Below, in pieces: positions 53,971 to 64,000 of a stretch of 64,000 nucleotides of DNA (position 1 is the first letter of the stretch; each line of letters starts with the position of its first letter). Below the pieces are notes generated by a model. The model was not told the DNA's origin and made no database searches. It saw nothing but the letters and a program-made list of their open reading frames with translations. Location: positions 83,303,100 through 83,367,099 of the forward strand of contig CM076847.1 in assembly GCA_039519185.1 (NCBI GenBank). The letters are read 5' to 3'. Position numbers and translations under genes: made by a program. This DNA comes from Astragalus membranaceus. Taxonomy: Eukaryota > Streptophyta > Magnoliopsida > Fabales > Fabaceae.

Positions 53971-54927
53971 AAAATTTAGAGAGTCAAGCCTAATCTAATT
54001 AGTTGTAGGATTGGTTGTTAATTTAACGTTATTTTTATCCTTCCCTTTCTGTCCTATTTTTTGTCATATTATTCTTTTGTGATATGAAAACCCTAGGATA
54101 GAAGACCACTTTTCTGTATGTATGTTTGTTTGTTTTGCAGCTTGGGGGGTATTATTAATATTTTGCTCCTTCACACACTCCACTATCACGCTTTTGCACA
54201 CACGTGAGAATAGTCCTGTACCCGGACTGGAGAATAACCTAATTTAGAACGAGACTGCGTAGTGATGGCCTACTGGATGTGCGTCCTGTTGGGTGGTCAC
54301 GAAAGTCTCACCTAGAGTTTGGTCCCTCTTGAGAATGCTGGCACTCCTAATAGCTTGCCTATTGTTGTTGATCACTGTTCTTAACTGGGGTCGTTGGCTC
54401 TAGGAACCTTATGTAGGATTCTTTAGAGCTACCCTTTGAAAGGTTCACTTAACAGATAAGCCCTAGACCCATTCTCTAAGGAACCCTCGTAGGACACAAA
54501 GGAGCCTCATACCCCTGCATTCAAACAAACACCGATACATTTTTTCGGTCTTCTAAAAAAAATAATTCGAAAATCATATGTTATTTTGGCAAATTACTTT
54601 TTAGCATACATCATGCATTTTTACCTTTCCCTTTTGCATGGCATAAAAAAAATTTAATTATTGCACATTAACATTGCATTCTTCATGCATTTCTACGACC
54701 GCTAGGGAATTGTAAGACTTTGCTTCTGACAATATGGATCAAATATTTGCAGAAACTTACAATTTCCCCCGGCGTAACACAAAATCATACATTTGCATTT
54801 CATGCACATTCATTCATTCATCCATTCATGTACTTACGTAAAGAAAAAAAATTGAAAAATAAACAGAGAGAAAAAGGGCAAGCTGGTTCATCAACATCGC
54901 TACCGGACTCGTTCCCAAACAAGAAAA
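53971..54927 (+). other. Leader of the Ogre-like element; no ORF1
   Basis: About 960 bp without a recognisable protein. Ogre elements often carry an extra ORF1 before gag; none is seen here. Confidence 0.6.
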
Positions 54928-56448
54928 ATGGCCGAAGAGGATAATCAGGCTCTGAGAGAAGACATTGCAAAGCTGAAAGATCAAATGACCGAGATGATGA
55001 CGCTGAAAGATCAAATGTATGAATTCGTGAAACTCCTCGAGAGAAAAAATGTAGATGAAGGTGTTTCGGCAGGGAATACTGAGAACAATGCTACATGTCT
55101 CCCTCCTCCTCCCAGCTCCGAGACTCCATACACCGCTGGAGTGAACGCCCAGAGCTACCAATGGCTCCCTTACGGTCTCCCAGCTGGTTACGCTCCTCCT
55201 ACCATGGAAGCCAATCCAGAGGAAGGGCCTTCAGGAGTCGCTGGACCTTCATCTCAAAATACAAATGCAGAAATACCGCGAGTTCACTTCTCAAGTCCTG
55301 CGACTGCACCACAGGTCATTCCACAAGGTTATACTCCGTCACCAGTAGTAATTCATCATGCTCCTACACCGAACTCCGCTGCAATGCCCATGGTTCCTCC
55401 CCACTACAACATGAGAGGACCCTCTCATAACTACTCAATGGAGGACTCTCATCCCAAGGACAAATATCAGATACTAGAAGAGCGCCTGAGAGCAATTGAA
55501 GGATTCAATGTCGGCGCAAGGGATGCATATGATCTGTGTCTCGTCCCTAATGTGATTATCCCACCCAAGTTCAAAGTGCCTGACTTTGACAAATACAGAG
55601 GGGTAACTTGTCCCGCTAGCCACCTGACCATGTATTGTAGAAAAATGGCCGCATTTGCACACGACGACAAGCTGCTCGTCCATTACTTTCAGGACAGCTT
55701 GACTGGGGCAGCCTCAAGCTGGTACATGCAGTTGGAACGCACCCACATTCAATGTTGGAAAGATCTGGCTGATGCTTTCTTAAAGCAGTACAAATACAAC
55801 ATCGATATGGCTCCTGATAGAGCACAGTTGCAAAATATGGTGAAAAGAAACAAAGAATCATTCAAGGAGTATGCCCAGCGTTGGAGAGGGTCGGCAGCGC
55901 GGGTAGTCCCGCCTCTACTAGAGAAAGAGATGGTATCCATGTTCATAGATACGTTGCAATCATCCCTCTATGACAGATTAATTAGGAGCGTATCCTCTAA
56001 CTTCTCAGACATGATCACCATAGGGGAAAGGTTGGAAAACGAAATGAGAAACGGAAAAATATCTTACGGTTCAGCCGAAATCAATAACCCAAAGAAGCCC
56101 TTCGTAGGATTTGTTAGAGGGGAAACCAATTCCATAACAGGATCAGTGAAAGCCTCTTACACTTCCAAAAGCCATCCTCAAGCCCTGCACTTCTCTACCC
56201 AAACCACTAAAAGCCATAAACCACCAAACTACCCAGAAAGGAGACATGTACAGTTTGATCCAATTCCAGCATCCTACTCAGATCTGTTCGACCACCTCAC
56301 TAGTCACAACCTAATCTCCCCCCGCCCGATGAGGCCCATTGAACCTCCTTTCCCGAGAGGCTATGACACGAACGCCACTTGCGAATTTCACGCAGGCGCA
56401 ATTGGGCATTCAGTAGAAAACTGCAAGGCACTGAAACATGTGATTTAG
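54928..56448 (+). CDS. Ogre-like gag protein, long open frame
   Basis: 506 codons from MAEEDNQALREDIAKLKDQM. An N-terminal coiled coil (repeated LKDQM) is followed by a Pro-rich linker, then the retrotransposon gag domain: PKFKVPDFDKYRGVTCPASH, MAAFAHDDKLLVHYFQDSL, GAASSWYMQLERTHIQCWKD, ADAFLKQYKYNIDMAPDR and LIRSVSSNFSDMI. Near the C-terminus is a Cys/His block CEFHAGAIGHSVENC, the zinc-knuckle equivalent of Tat/Ogre gags. The frame ends at TAG 56446-56448, where relatives continue with DLIESKWLSF, readable in the same frame beyond the stop. So the stop truncates the gag-pol frame but spares the gag domains. The gag gene looks capable of giving a near-complete product. Confidence 0.9.
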   Translation: MAEEDNQALREDIAKLKDQMTEMMTLKDQMYEFVKLLERKNVDEGVSAGNTENNATCLPPPPSSETPYTAGVNAQSYQWLPYGLPAGYAPPTMEANPEEGPSGVAGPSSQNTNAEIPRVHFSSPATAPQVIPQGYTPSPVVIHHAPTPNSAAMPMVPPHYNMRGPSHNYSMEDSHPKDKYQILEERLRAIEGFNVGARDAYDLCLVPNVIIPPKFKVPDFDKYRGVTCPASHLTMYCRKMAAFAHDDKLLVHYFQDSLTGAASSWYMQLERTHIQCWKDLADAFLKQYKYNIDMAPDRAQLQNMVKRNKESFKEYAQRWRGSAARVVPPLLEKEMVSMFIDTLQSSLYDRLIRSVSSNFSDMITIGERLENEMRNGKISYGSAEINNPKKPFVGFVRGETNSITGSVKASYTSKSHPQALHFSTQTTKSHKPPNYPERRHVQFDPIPASYSDLFDHLTSHNLISPRPMRPIEPPFPRGYDTNATCEFHAGAIGHSVENCKALKHVI

Positions 56449-57170
56449 GATCTGATCGAATCCAAATGGTTGAGCTTCAATGAGGATGCTTCGAACTGAG
56501 GCGCTAACCCTTTGCCAGGGGCATGAGAAGTCATCCGTCAATGCTTTTGAAGGCATCAAAGGGCTAAAAAACAGCATCATCAACCTTGTGTGCCTTTGTC
56601 CTGCAACTGAAGCACTTATGAATTGGGAGATTGTTGATTTTCTTATGATTTTTTGGTTCAAAGTAATGTTACGTAATGCAAATCCTATGGCTCTGCCCAA
56701 AGCCTTAGGACATTTCAATAAGGGCATGCATGTTTCTTTCCGGTATCAACATTAATAAAATAGCATTTTGAATTCTCTAATAAATTCCTTTTTACTCATT
56801 TGCTCGCTTTACTTTTTCTTTTATCCTTCTTCAATTTCTACTAATGCAGACTTAAATAATTTGTCCTTGAGAATAACAACGTCGGTAACTCATGTCATAA
56901 CTTTGATCGCCCCATTAATTAAATCAAGGAAAATGTTGAAAATAACTGGGAAACTCTTCTAGAGGTAATGAGAATAACGGAACAAAAGGATAAAATGACC
57001 CAGCCTCGCGTGGAATCAAACGAAATGATTAACTTGGGCACAGAAGAAGATAAAAAGGTGTTAAAATTAACATCACACCCAAAGGATAGCAAATCAAGAA
57101 AGTTCGCTTACATCACCTTGTCTGACATAAGACGTCCACTGGTATAACAAATCCGTGATTGTCGAGAAAC
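56449..57170 (+). pseudogene. Post-gag remnant with large deletion of pol
   Basis: It begins in frame with DLIESKWLSFNED, then meets a TGA and a frameshift (NPLPGH block). After that no protease, RT or RNase H motif is found, although these should fill several kilobases; the coding material is deleted. Confidence 0.75.
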
Positions 57171-57515
57171 ATGGTCTGCCGTTACGGCTTTCCTAAAAAG
57201 ATCGTCACGGACAGTGGTGAAAGGGCTACGCAAGGATTCCAAGTCGAGCATCATGATCCCTTCCCATACCGCCCAAAAAAATGGGGAAGTTGCAGCAACA
57301 GATGAAGAATATCAGGGATGATGGTGACATTTCACCAGAAATATGGTCTGCCGTTACGGCTTTCCTAAAAAGATCGTCACGGACAGTGGTGAAAGGGCTA
57401 TGCAAGGACTCTAAGTCGAGCATCATGATCCCTCCCCATACCGCCCAAAAAAAAAACAAATGGGGCAGTTGCGACAACAAACAAAGAATATCAGGGATGA
57501 TAGTGACATTTCACC
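57171..57515 (+). repeat. Tandem duplication of an integrase fragment (172 bp x 2)
   Basis: Copies start ATGGTCTGCCGTTACGGC at 57171 and 57343 and end near GTGACATTTCACC. The translation contains YGFPKKIVTDSG and HHDPFPYRPKKNGEVAA, integrase core motifs; each copy ends with stop codons. The copies differ at several sites, so the duplication is not very recent. Confidence 0.88.
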
Positions 57516-57850
57516 TTACATGGAGATCAGACCTTGTTCATACTTCAACAGGGGCAACCCCGTTCGATGGGAGTAGTACTTCCGTTAAACCTCACCAAAT
57601 ACAAGAACGGTTGTCTTATGTCATATCAAAAAAGAATAAAGAAAGCTTAACAGAAGCGGATCCTTCCTCAACAATTTTAAGGAGACTTGGTGCCCAAGAA
57701 AGTCTCACCCAAAAGGATCCCCGCAGAAGATGGAGTTCGAACTATAAAGGACCTTTACATAGTAAAAAAAAAAAATCATCCTCTGGAAGAACCTTAATTC
57801 TCACAAAAATGGATCAGGAAGACATCCCACTCCCGGCAAACGCTGCCTAA
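57516..57850 (+). pseudogene. Integrase C-terminal remnant of the Ogre-like element
   Basis: It reads STGATPF, then after a gap RRRWSSNYKGPLHSKKK and GRTLILTKMDQEDIPLPANA, the C-terminal tail of Tat/Ogre integrases (normally a WxPNYEGPxVVKKAF pattern). It ends at TAA 57848-57850. Confidence 0.85.
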
Positions 57851-59523
57851 AAAAGGGAATATATGAAAAAAGAGAAAGAAAATCCAAGCAAAAATGAGCT
57901 CGCTAGGTTGAAAACCCAAAAGGGCGACCTAGGCAAAAGTTAGAGCGACCTGGTGGATTGAAAATCCAAAAGGGACAATCCAGGCAAAACTTAGGGCCAG
58001 GAAGTTGGACTAAACAACATTTAGGCAATCAACACTTCCAAAAGTCGGATGATGAGTGATCAAGGTCGTGAGCATGGGTGGCCAGCACCGTTATTTCAAG
58101 GACACCAACTACCGAGAAGTCTGCTTAGTATTTCAGCTTTTCTATTCTTTCAATGAAATTCCTGACGTAATCTTAAGTCGGTGTGCCTTCTGCACATTTG
58201 GCCTCCAATGTCAATGTCAAACACTTTCCTTTCTTTTTACTTCCGTCTATTTTTGAAATGATGTTTTGTGATAATTGATACTGAATTGAGAAACATGTGG
58301 CATAATCAAAAGCATTACAATCATTACGAAATTTCCGAGAATCACAGAAGAGATATAGTCTTTCATTAAAACACCTATAAAGAAGAAAGGAACTGCGGGA
58401 ATAGAACAATAAATGCGCGATCATCTCAAATGATAAGTCCTAGTAATGTGCAATTGACTTAGCAGTACGAATGCACTTGATAGCCTCATGCCAGAAGTCC
58501 TGCGAGTTGAAGGACCAGCAAAAAGAGAAACCCAAAAAAAAAAGTAAAAAAAAGAGACCAAAAAAGGCAAAAAAAAAAGGAAAAGCCAAAAGAAAAATCA
58601 TCCACATAGCATAAATCATTCCATCATGCATTCACATACGTTTCATTCATCCCATCGGACACCTACCATTTCACACACACCTATATTGCACGCATGCATC
58701 ATTCATCGCATTTTTAGACATGCCAAATATAGATAGCTCTTCTTTTCTCAGATAAATGCATTCATTAGGTATGTTCTAGGCAACTACGCCGTGTGTCAAT
58801 AGTTTATTCCCTCAAAGTTGGTGCTCCAAGCACTGGTCTCATATCATAATTTAGAGTCTCGGACCCCCAACAGTCCCTCGTAGCCCCAGCGCTGTCTTAA
58901 TTTAGACCTCCAATGGTCATTCATTCTAGATCGCACGCCGCGTTATCGAGCAACCGACGGATCATCCGACCCCAGATCCATTAGTTCAGTTCGACCCAGT
59001 ATGTCAAAGCAACGACTTCGAACTCTACCCTCAAGATCACTATGTCGCCACTGAGCGCGACAGATCATCCGACCCCAGGTCCTTCAGACTAGCTGTGTCA
59101 GCCTAAGACATGGTGGACGTCCTTGGAGGTGAGCAAATTAGGTCAACGACCTGATCTTGCCCCTCCGGCCGCTCGAAAAAGGCCACCCCCGAGCATACCA
59201 TTTTACTAGTACCATTGCTAGTTTGTGCTCTTTTAGACCCCCAGTGGTCCTTCAAAGCCCCAGTGCACCTTCGGACCCCAATTGGTCCTTTAGGGTTTAG
59301 GCAACCCCTTAGAGCCCAAATGCTCTACTAGAGCCCCAGTGCTCCGCCAGATCCCCAGTGATCATTTCTTTTTTGTTCTCGATTAACACGCCAAGTGTTA
59401 ATCCTCCCTTTGTTTTCCCTAACTCATCTTCCCCCTAAGCGGACAAAATTAGCGTCGATTCTATCTTTATTTTTATTTCTACTACGAAAATCTGAAAATC
59501 ATTCACCTTTTCTAGTAAAACAT
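57851..59523 (+). other. 3' non-coding region of the Ogre-like element
   Basis: It contains two diverged copies of a GTTGAAAACCCAAAAGGGCG / GATTGAAAATCCAAAAGGGA block (57907-58000) and a stretch rich in CCCCAGTG(C/G)TC motifs (about 58860-59370). A second weakly repeated motif is GATCATCCGACCCCAG (two copies, about 58960 and 59065). No gene is seen. Confidence 0.75.
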
Positions 59524-59540
59524 AAATAAAGAGGGGCAGC
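59524..59540 (+). other. Polypurine tract of the Ogre-like element
   Basis: ATAAAGAGGGGCAGC directly before the 3' LTR start TGTTATACC. Confidence 0.8.
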
Positions 59541-61612
59541 TGTTATACCCCAATTTTGTCCGATCGCTTTTTTCGCAACCATTTTAATTTAGTCCGCGTG
59601 TCATAGGCATTATTACGAGAAAAGTTTTTGGGCTCTCGTTTTAATTTGGGCCAACGCTTAGTAGTTTTTTCAATCGGGCCGAGAAGCCTTTTTGTCTAAT
59701 CGGACCTATGCTCGCGTAATTGGGCCTTATTTTAGCCTTTTGTCTAATTCGGCCTATGTTTAGTCTTTCGATTGGGCTTGGCCCAATTTAATCATTTTTC
59801 CCCATTTTGACCAAAAACAATAAAACTGTCCACAATCCAAATAACAAATATAATTAAAATGAGAATTAAAAATTAATATTACAATAATCCAAAAAAAATC
59901 TAAAAATACAAAATAATCCAAAAATCTAAAAATCCCAAAAAATACACAAAAATCAGAAAAAAGAAAATACAAGGAAAATAGCAGCTGGACCCTAGTCCTC
60001 TTCTTGCTCACCAAGCATCCACCTTCTCCAACCCAAGCCCAACACCTGCAAAAAAGGAAAGAAAATGGAGAAGGATAAGAAACCCTAATTTCTGCCTATA
60101 AAAACAAGTCTAGACACACCCAAAAAACAGACAGAAAAGGCATACGAAAATTCATAGAAAATAGAGAAAATCAGATACGAAATTCAGGGCAAAAAAAGTT
60201 AGAGTTCCACACTGGAACCCTAATCACAAAGTCCTAAAATTCAGAAGCAAGAAAAGGCAGCAGAGCAAGCCACAGGAGGTTTTACAGAAGCTGGAATTTG
60301 AGGTTGGTTTTTTGTCTAATTTAGTACATAATAGGTCTCTTTGTAAATACATTGTATTTAATTCGAAATCAGCATCAAAACAGTATATATTGAGCTTCTT
60401 AAATTAGTAATATAAATTGTATATTTAAACCGTAAAACAATTAGGTTCAGTTTATGTTTTTTAGAAACTTTGATATTGTAAATAGGCTAGGGCTTGAAAA
60501 TTAGAAACAGATCATGTTAATCATATGAAACCAAGTTACAGTTCAGATTTTTATGTAAATAAATCGAAACATGTGAATGACAAGAAATTAGGGTCAATGT
60601 TCTGCTTCTTCCAAAAAACAAAAAATAGGATTAATTAGCAATAGGTTTGGTCAAAAAATTAGTGTTAAAATAGGATATTAGGTAAAAAATTCGAATCAGT
60701 TCTCTCAAAAAAAAGGGGAAACAGAACCGTACCGTACTTAGCACCGACCACCGTAAACGGTGGTCGCCCTCCACGAACGTCGTCGCGTCGTTATCCCCGT
60801 CGCCGATGCCTGTCTCCTCCGTCAATAACATCCTTGGCACCATAGCCATCCTCTTCGCACCATCCTCCTCTCTCCTGGCCGCGAACCACCAGAAAAACAA
60901 AAAAACAACATTGAGAAAAGGAATCAGGGTAGAAGAATGAAGAGAAAGGAATGTAAAAAAACAAACCATAGGAATCGAAGCCTTACCCATTAGTTCCGAC
61001 CACCGTAGACGGTGGCCATTCACTCCGAAACACCGCCATTAGCCATCCCTCAGCCGTCGCCGTTCCTCTCCCCTTGCGACCCTTAAAACCGAACGACAAC
61101 GTAGCCACTGCCACCCTCTCCATCAGCTCCGTCACCTTCGCCGGAGACAAGCCCACCACCGTAGCCTCCCCTTTTTCATCGCCTGTCCTCCACCCTTCGC
61201 AATCGCACCCTTCAACGCCGTCGTCACCAACTATCGTCACTGGCCAAGGAACGGCCGGCCGTGCGCCACTTCCTCCACCACTGTCGCTGTCACGCAGCCT
61301 TCCCTTCTCTCTCTCACCGCCATGCTTGTTTCTCTCTCCCGGTCTCGCAAAACTCTCGCCAAAAACCCCTCTCTGCGCGTCAAGCTCCGTCGCCCCCCCC
61401 CCCCCTCCATCTTTTTCTCTCCACGATTCTCGCTCTCTCTCCCTCCATGGATCACCTCCCTGGTTTCCCTCCCTTTCCTTTTCTTCACTCTAAACCCTAT
61501 CTCTCTAATGTGTTTGGTGCGGCGCAAATGGGGGAGGAAAATGAAAATTAGGGTTGAGAGGGTGTAAGTGTGGACGGCGCCGTGTGAGGGAATGCGGGAA
61601 TTAGGTTTAGGT
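59541..61612 (+). repeat. 3' LTR of the Ogre-like element, interrupted
   Basis: It matches 50752-52830 with about 21 substitutions and a few small indels by eye, up to AATTAGGTTTAGGT. The remaining about 1.1 kb of LTR is displaced to the right of the inserted LTR, beyond the window. Confidence 0.92.
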
Positions 61613-63366
61613 TGTAACATCCCTAATTTTTAAATACTCGTACTATGATGCCTAAGACCGATTTAATTATTTGTGGGAATAATTGGTCGTGTCTCGGCGA
61701 AGAATAGTCGAGGAGATTGTCAAAGTCATTCTTATCCTCTATTTAATTGTGGCTTAGTCATAGTTTTGGATAAATGAGGAATTGGGGCTGAAGGGAAAAT
61801 CTGTCTTTTCACATCCCTAGTTATTAAAATGTAATTATGAATATTATAATTAATTAGGAACCGAAAGAATTGAGGAATTTCGGATCGGAACCGAATTTAA
61901 TCGAGAAAGTGTTGTACCGAAGAGGATTTTCAACACCTAAACTATCATTCTTTGGGCCAAGGGTAAAATGGTCTTTTCACCATCATTAAACCCCCAGCCC
62001 ATATTCACCCTCTGAACTCACCCTCACACTAAAACATTACATCCAGCTGAAAAGAAGAAAAACAAAAACTGAAAGGTAGAGAGGAGAAGAAGGAGGCGTG
62101 AGGGAGGAGAAGAGAAGAGAGAAGGATCTCATCCACCATTGTTGCATGTAAGCCTTCTTCACACCTTTCTCTCTCATTTTTCATTCTCTTTCCATTGGTA
62201 CCTATATTGAGAGCTGAACCATTCTCCTCCTCATGTTGCCATTTTCGAATTTGTGAAGCTCCAAGTGTGAACAATGAAGCTTTGATCAATGGGAAGCCTT
62301 GCATGTTCATGTGGAACCTAGGGAAGGGCAATCTGAGCTTACTTTGTGAATTGGAAGGTGTTTTGGAGGGTGTGGAGTTGCTGGTTCAGGGAGTTGGATC
62401 TCAAATTCGTGATTTGCAAGAGTTTGAGGTTGATGATTCAAGCTCACCAAATTTCTGGGTAAAACCCGTATGCACTACTCCCAGTGTTTTATTTGTATCT
62501 TCCAGCACACAACTCCTATGATCACGATTCTTGTTTCTCTGGAAAGTAGACAAAATCTCTTCATTTTGGGCACAAGAACCGTATGATTTTATGGAGAAAT
62601 GAGAGGGATATCCTGTTCACAAGTTTCGGTTTCAGAATCAAACATTGTCCTGGACCAGTCACATAGTTTCGGTGATATCTCTCAATCTACTGGATGCATG
62701 CGCGTGAAACTTCTTCCATCAGAAAGTAGACGAAATTATCTTCACATTGAGCACTTGTTTGGATAGTTTTGGTCACGAATTGACCAAGTTATGCTTGTTG
62801 CAAAACTGAATCCAGATGCTGGGGAAAACAGAAATAAAGCTGGAAATGTTGAATTGACGGATCCGGGGTCGAATCGTCAAAGTGTCGAGAAACACCAATT
62901 CCAGTCACCGGAAGGAAGTCAGTATCAAGGGTGATGTCGGTTACTGAATTCAGATGCGGAAGCCTTCGGATCGTGTTCGTGATTCGGGAACCGTTCGAGT
63001 GGCTATCGGTTCGGTAATTCGAGCGAGGACGCGACTACTCAGGGATCGTCAACCGGGTGAGTTCTACTCACGGATAGGGATATTTTTACATGTCTTGAAA
63101 ATATATCGGTTTTGAGTCATAAGGCATTATCCGTTTTCGAAAGATTTTTGAACCGAAAACCGTTTTTGAGAAACATTACGTTTTACGGTTTTTATGGAAC
63201 TGTTGAACAATTTATGAAGTTGTGATTAAATTGTTGAAATAAAATGATTTGTAAACTATCTGGAGTATTTGGAATTTTCTGAGTTTCAGGTGGGACGGAA
63301 ATTAGGAATCGAATCGAGAGCGAACGGAGAGCGAAAGTGAGAAAATTTCGAGTTGGACATCAGACT

Positions 63367-63486
63367 GGCAGTTCTGTCAATTGGCGCGTAACTCGCGCAC
63401 GAGTCGCGCGCCGCGCGCCACTGTGGAAATTGGTTCTGTCAACTGGCGCGTAACTCGCGCACGAGTCGCGCGCCGCGCGCCACTGT
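63367..63486. repeat. Tandem duplication rich in CGCG (about 61 bp x 2)
   Basis: Two copies of GGCGCGTAACTCGCGCACGA followed by GTCGCGCGCCGCGCGCCACT, preceded by TTCTGTCAA. This is an exceptionally CpG-dense spot in AT-rich DNA. Confidence 0.9.
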
Positions 63487-63734
63487 TCATTCTGATGCGT
63501 GACTCCGTTTTTCTCGTTCAACGCTCCGTTCAATCCCGAACCTTTTCTAATCTCTTTCCTAATAAATTTTAAGGTTGTTAACCTACTGAAATCACTATTT
63601 TGAAATCATTCAACTCATGTTTTTGGAAAAGAGTTTCGAAAACCTATTTGATCGAGAACGAAAACCATAGTGCGCGTGTGAGAACATCGGCTGATGACTA
63701 CTGAATATGTATATGTTATATATGTCAACTGATT

Positions 63735-63855
63735 ATGATTATAATGCCGGATGTTTTATATTATTCATCAAAACGGGTTATAAGTCAATAATATGTTATA
63801 ACAAGATTATAATGCCGGAGGTCTAACTTAAGAATTCCTCAAAACGGGTTATAGA
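63735..63855. repeat. Diverged tandem repeat with GATTATAATGCCGGA units
   Basis: Two units read GATTATAATGCCGGA...CTCAAAACGGGTTATA; a further repeated motif GATCAAA(A/T)AGATATA lies at about 63900-63975. Confidence 0.75.
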
Positions 63856-64000
63856 TCGAAAGATATAAATTATCTAAAGAATTATGTGAACGATCCTTGG
63901 TGATCAAAAAGATATAAATTATCAAATAAACACATGTGATAGATCCTTTGGTGATCAAATAGATATATATATTATCTAACTCTCGAGAATCGATATGTAT

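Larger units (their letters stand above)
50752..61612 (+). mobile_element. Ogre-like Ty3/gypsy element with long LTRs, pol mostly deleted
   Basis: The 5' LTR is 50752-53950 (3,199 bp). The 3' LTR starts at 59541 and is cut at 61612 by another LTR. After the 5' LTR comes GCTGGCGACTTCACTGGGGA with an Arg-type primer site. The internal region (about 5.6 kb) has a long gag frame, then only short integrase scraps, then the 3' non-coding region with the GAAAACCCAAAAGGGCGACC repeats typical of Ogre relatives, and a polypurine tract before the 3' LTR. Protease, RT and RNase H are gone, so it could move only with help from a complete relative. The two LTRs differ by about 1%, the lowest in the window. 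Confidence 0.92.
61613..64000 (+). mobile_element. Left part of another LTR (TGTAACATCCC type), runs off the window
   Basis: It starts TGTAACATCCCTAATTTTTA exactly where the Ogre LTR stops. The TGTAACA(T/C)CCC start resembles that of the 2.6-kb solo LTR at 12716, a chromovirus-type end. No coding domain is present to 64000, so at least 2.4 kb is LTR. Whether it is a solo or a 5' LTR cannot be told. Open frames such as 62195-62521 have no recognisable domain. Confidence 0.75.

Noticed and set aside
62195..62521. 108-codon frame in the last LTR
   Set aside because: No domain, inside LTR-like sequence; could be chance. An embedded host gene fragment cannot be excluded but has no support.

Overview
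The window is plant nuclear DNA. Two intact intron-bearing host genes, an Ogre-type Ty3/gypsy element with a long LTR and an Arg-type primer site, a MtN21-type transporter and legume-style MITEs point to a papilionoid legume. The family is an inference; the genus cannot be read from the sequence. Most of the 64 kb is nested transposable elements. Boundaries were found by matching TG...CA ends, target-site duplications (TSDs), primer-binding sites and polypurine tracts by eye.

Layout. 1-3059: partial Ogre-like LTR lying against a Ty1/copia 3' half (3060-about 5604). 6263-10847: full-length but inactivated copia on the minus strand (237-bp LTRs). 10856-11470: PIF/Harbinger-type MITE with a probable 350-bp solo LTR inside. 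11788-20577: a copia element with TSD TTAGA, its gag split by a 2,642-bp solo LTR (12716-15357) and its 3' LTR split by the 3' part of a CACTA element (about 16763-20477). 21631-23580: intact WAT1/MtN21-type transporter gene, 7 exons, minus. 24592-29386: another inactivated copia (263-bp LTRs). 29499-30775: long-TIR Mutator-like MITE with a 10-bp TSD. 31973-34620: intact 8-exon RABE1-type (Rab8-like) GTPase gene, minus. 35191-49500: a LINE fragment split by a 13.4-kb Tat-lineage gypsy element (35967-49322, TSD AGTAG), itself invaded by a Mutator-type MITE, a 1,856-bp solo LTR and a 452-bp solo LTR. 49662-49810: tRNA-derived SINE with a perfect 15-bp TSD. 50752-61612: Ogre-like element with 3.2-kb LTRs and a long gag ORF, but almost no pol. 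61613-64000: start of another LTR that interrupts the Ogre 3' LTR and runs off the window.

Only the two host genes look functional. Every retroelement pol region seen is broken by stops, frameshifts or deletion. Visual LTR comparison orders the insertions roughly as copia 6263-10847 (8/237 differences), Tat (about 10/331 plus a 9-bp indel), copia 24592-29386 (7/263) and Ogre (about 1%, youngest).

The most unusual item is an intron-containing antisense gene (37268-39654, plus) inside the minus-strand Tat element. It has its own TATA-like tract and a spliced leader and runs convergent to pol. No CRISPR, rRNA, tRNA gene or prokaryotic feature was seen.
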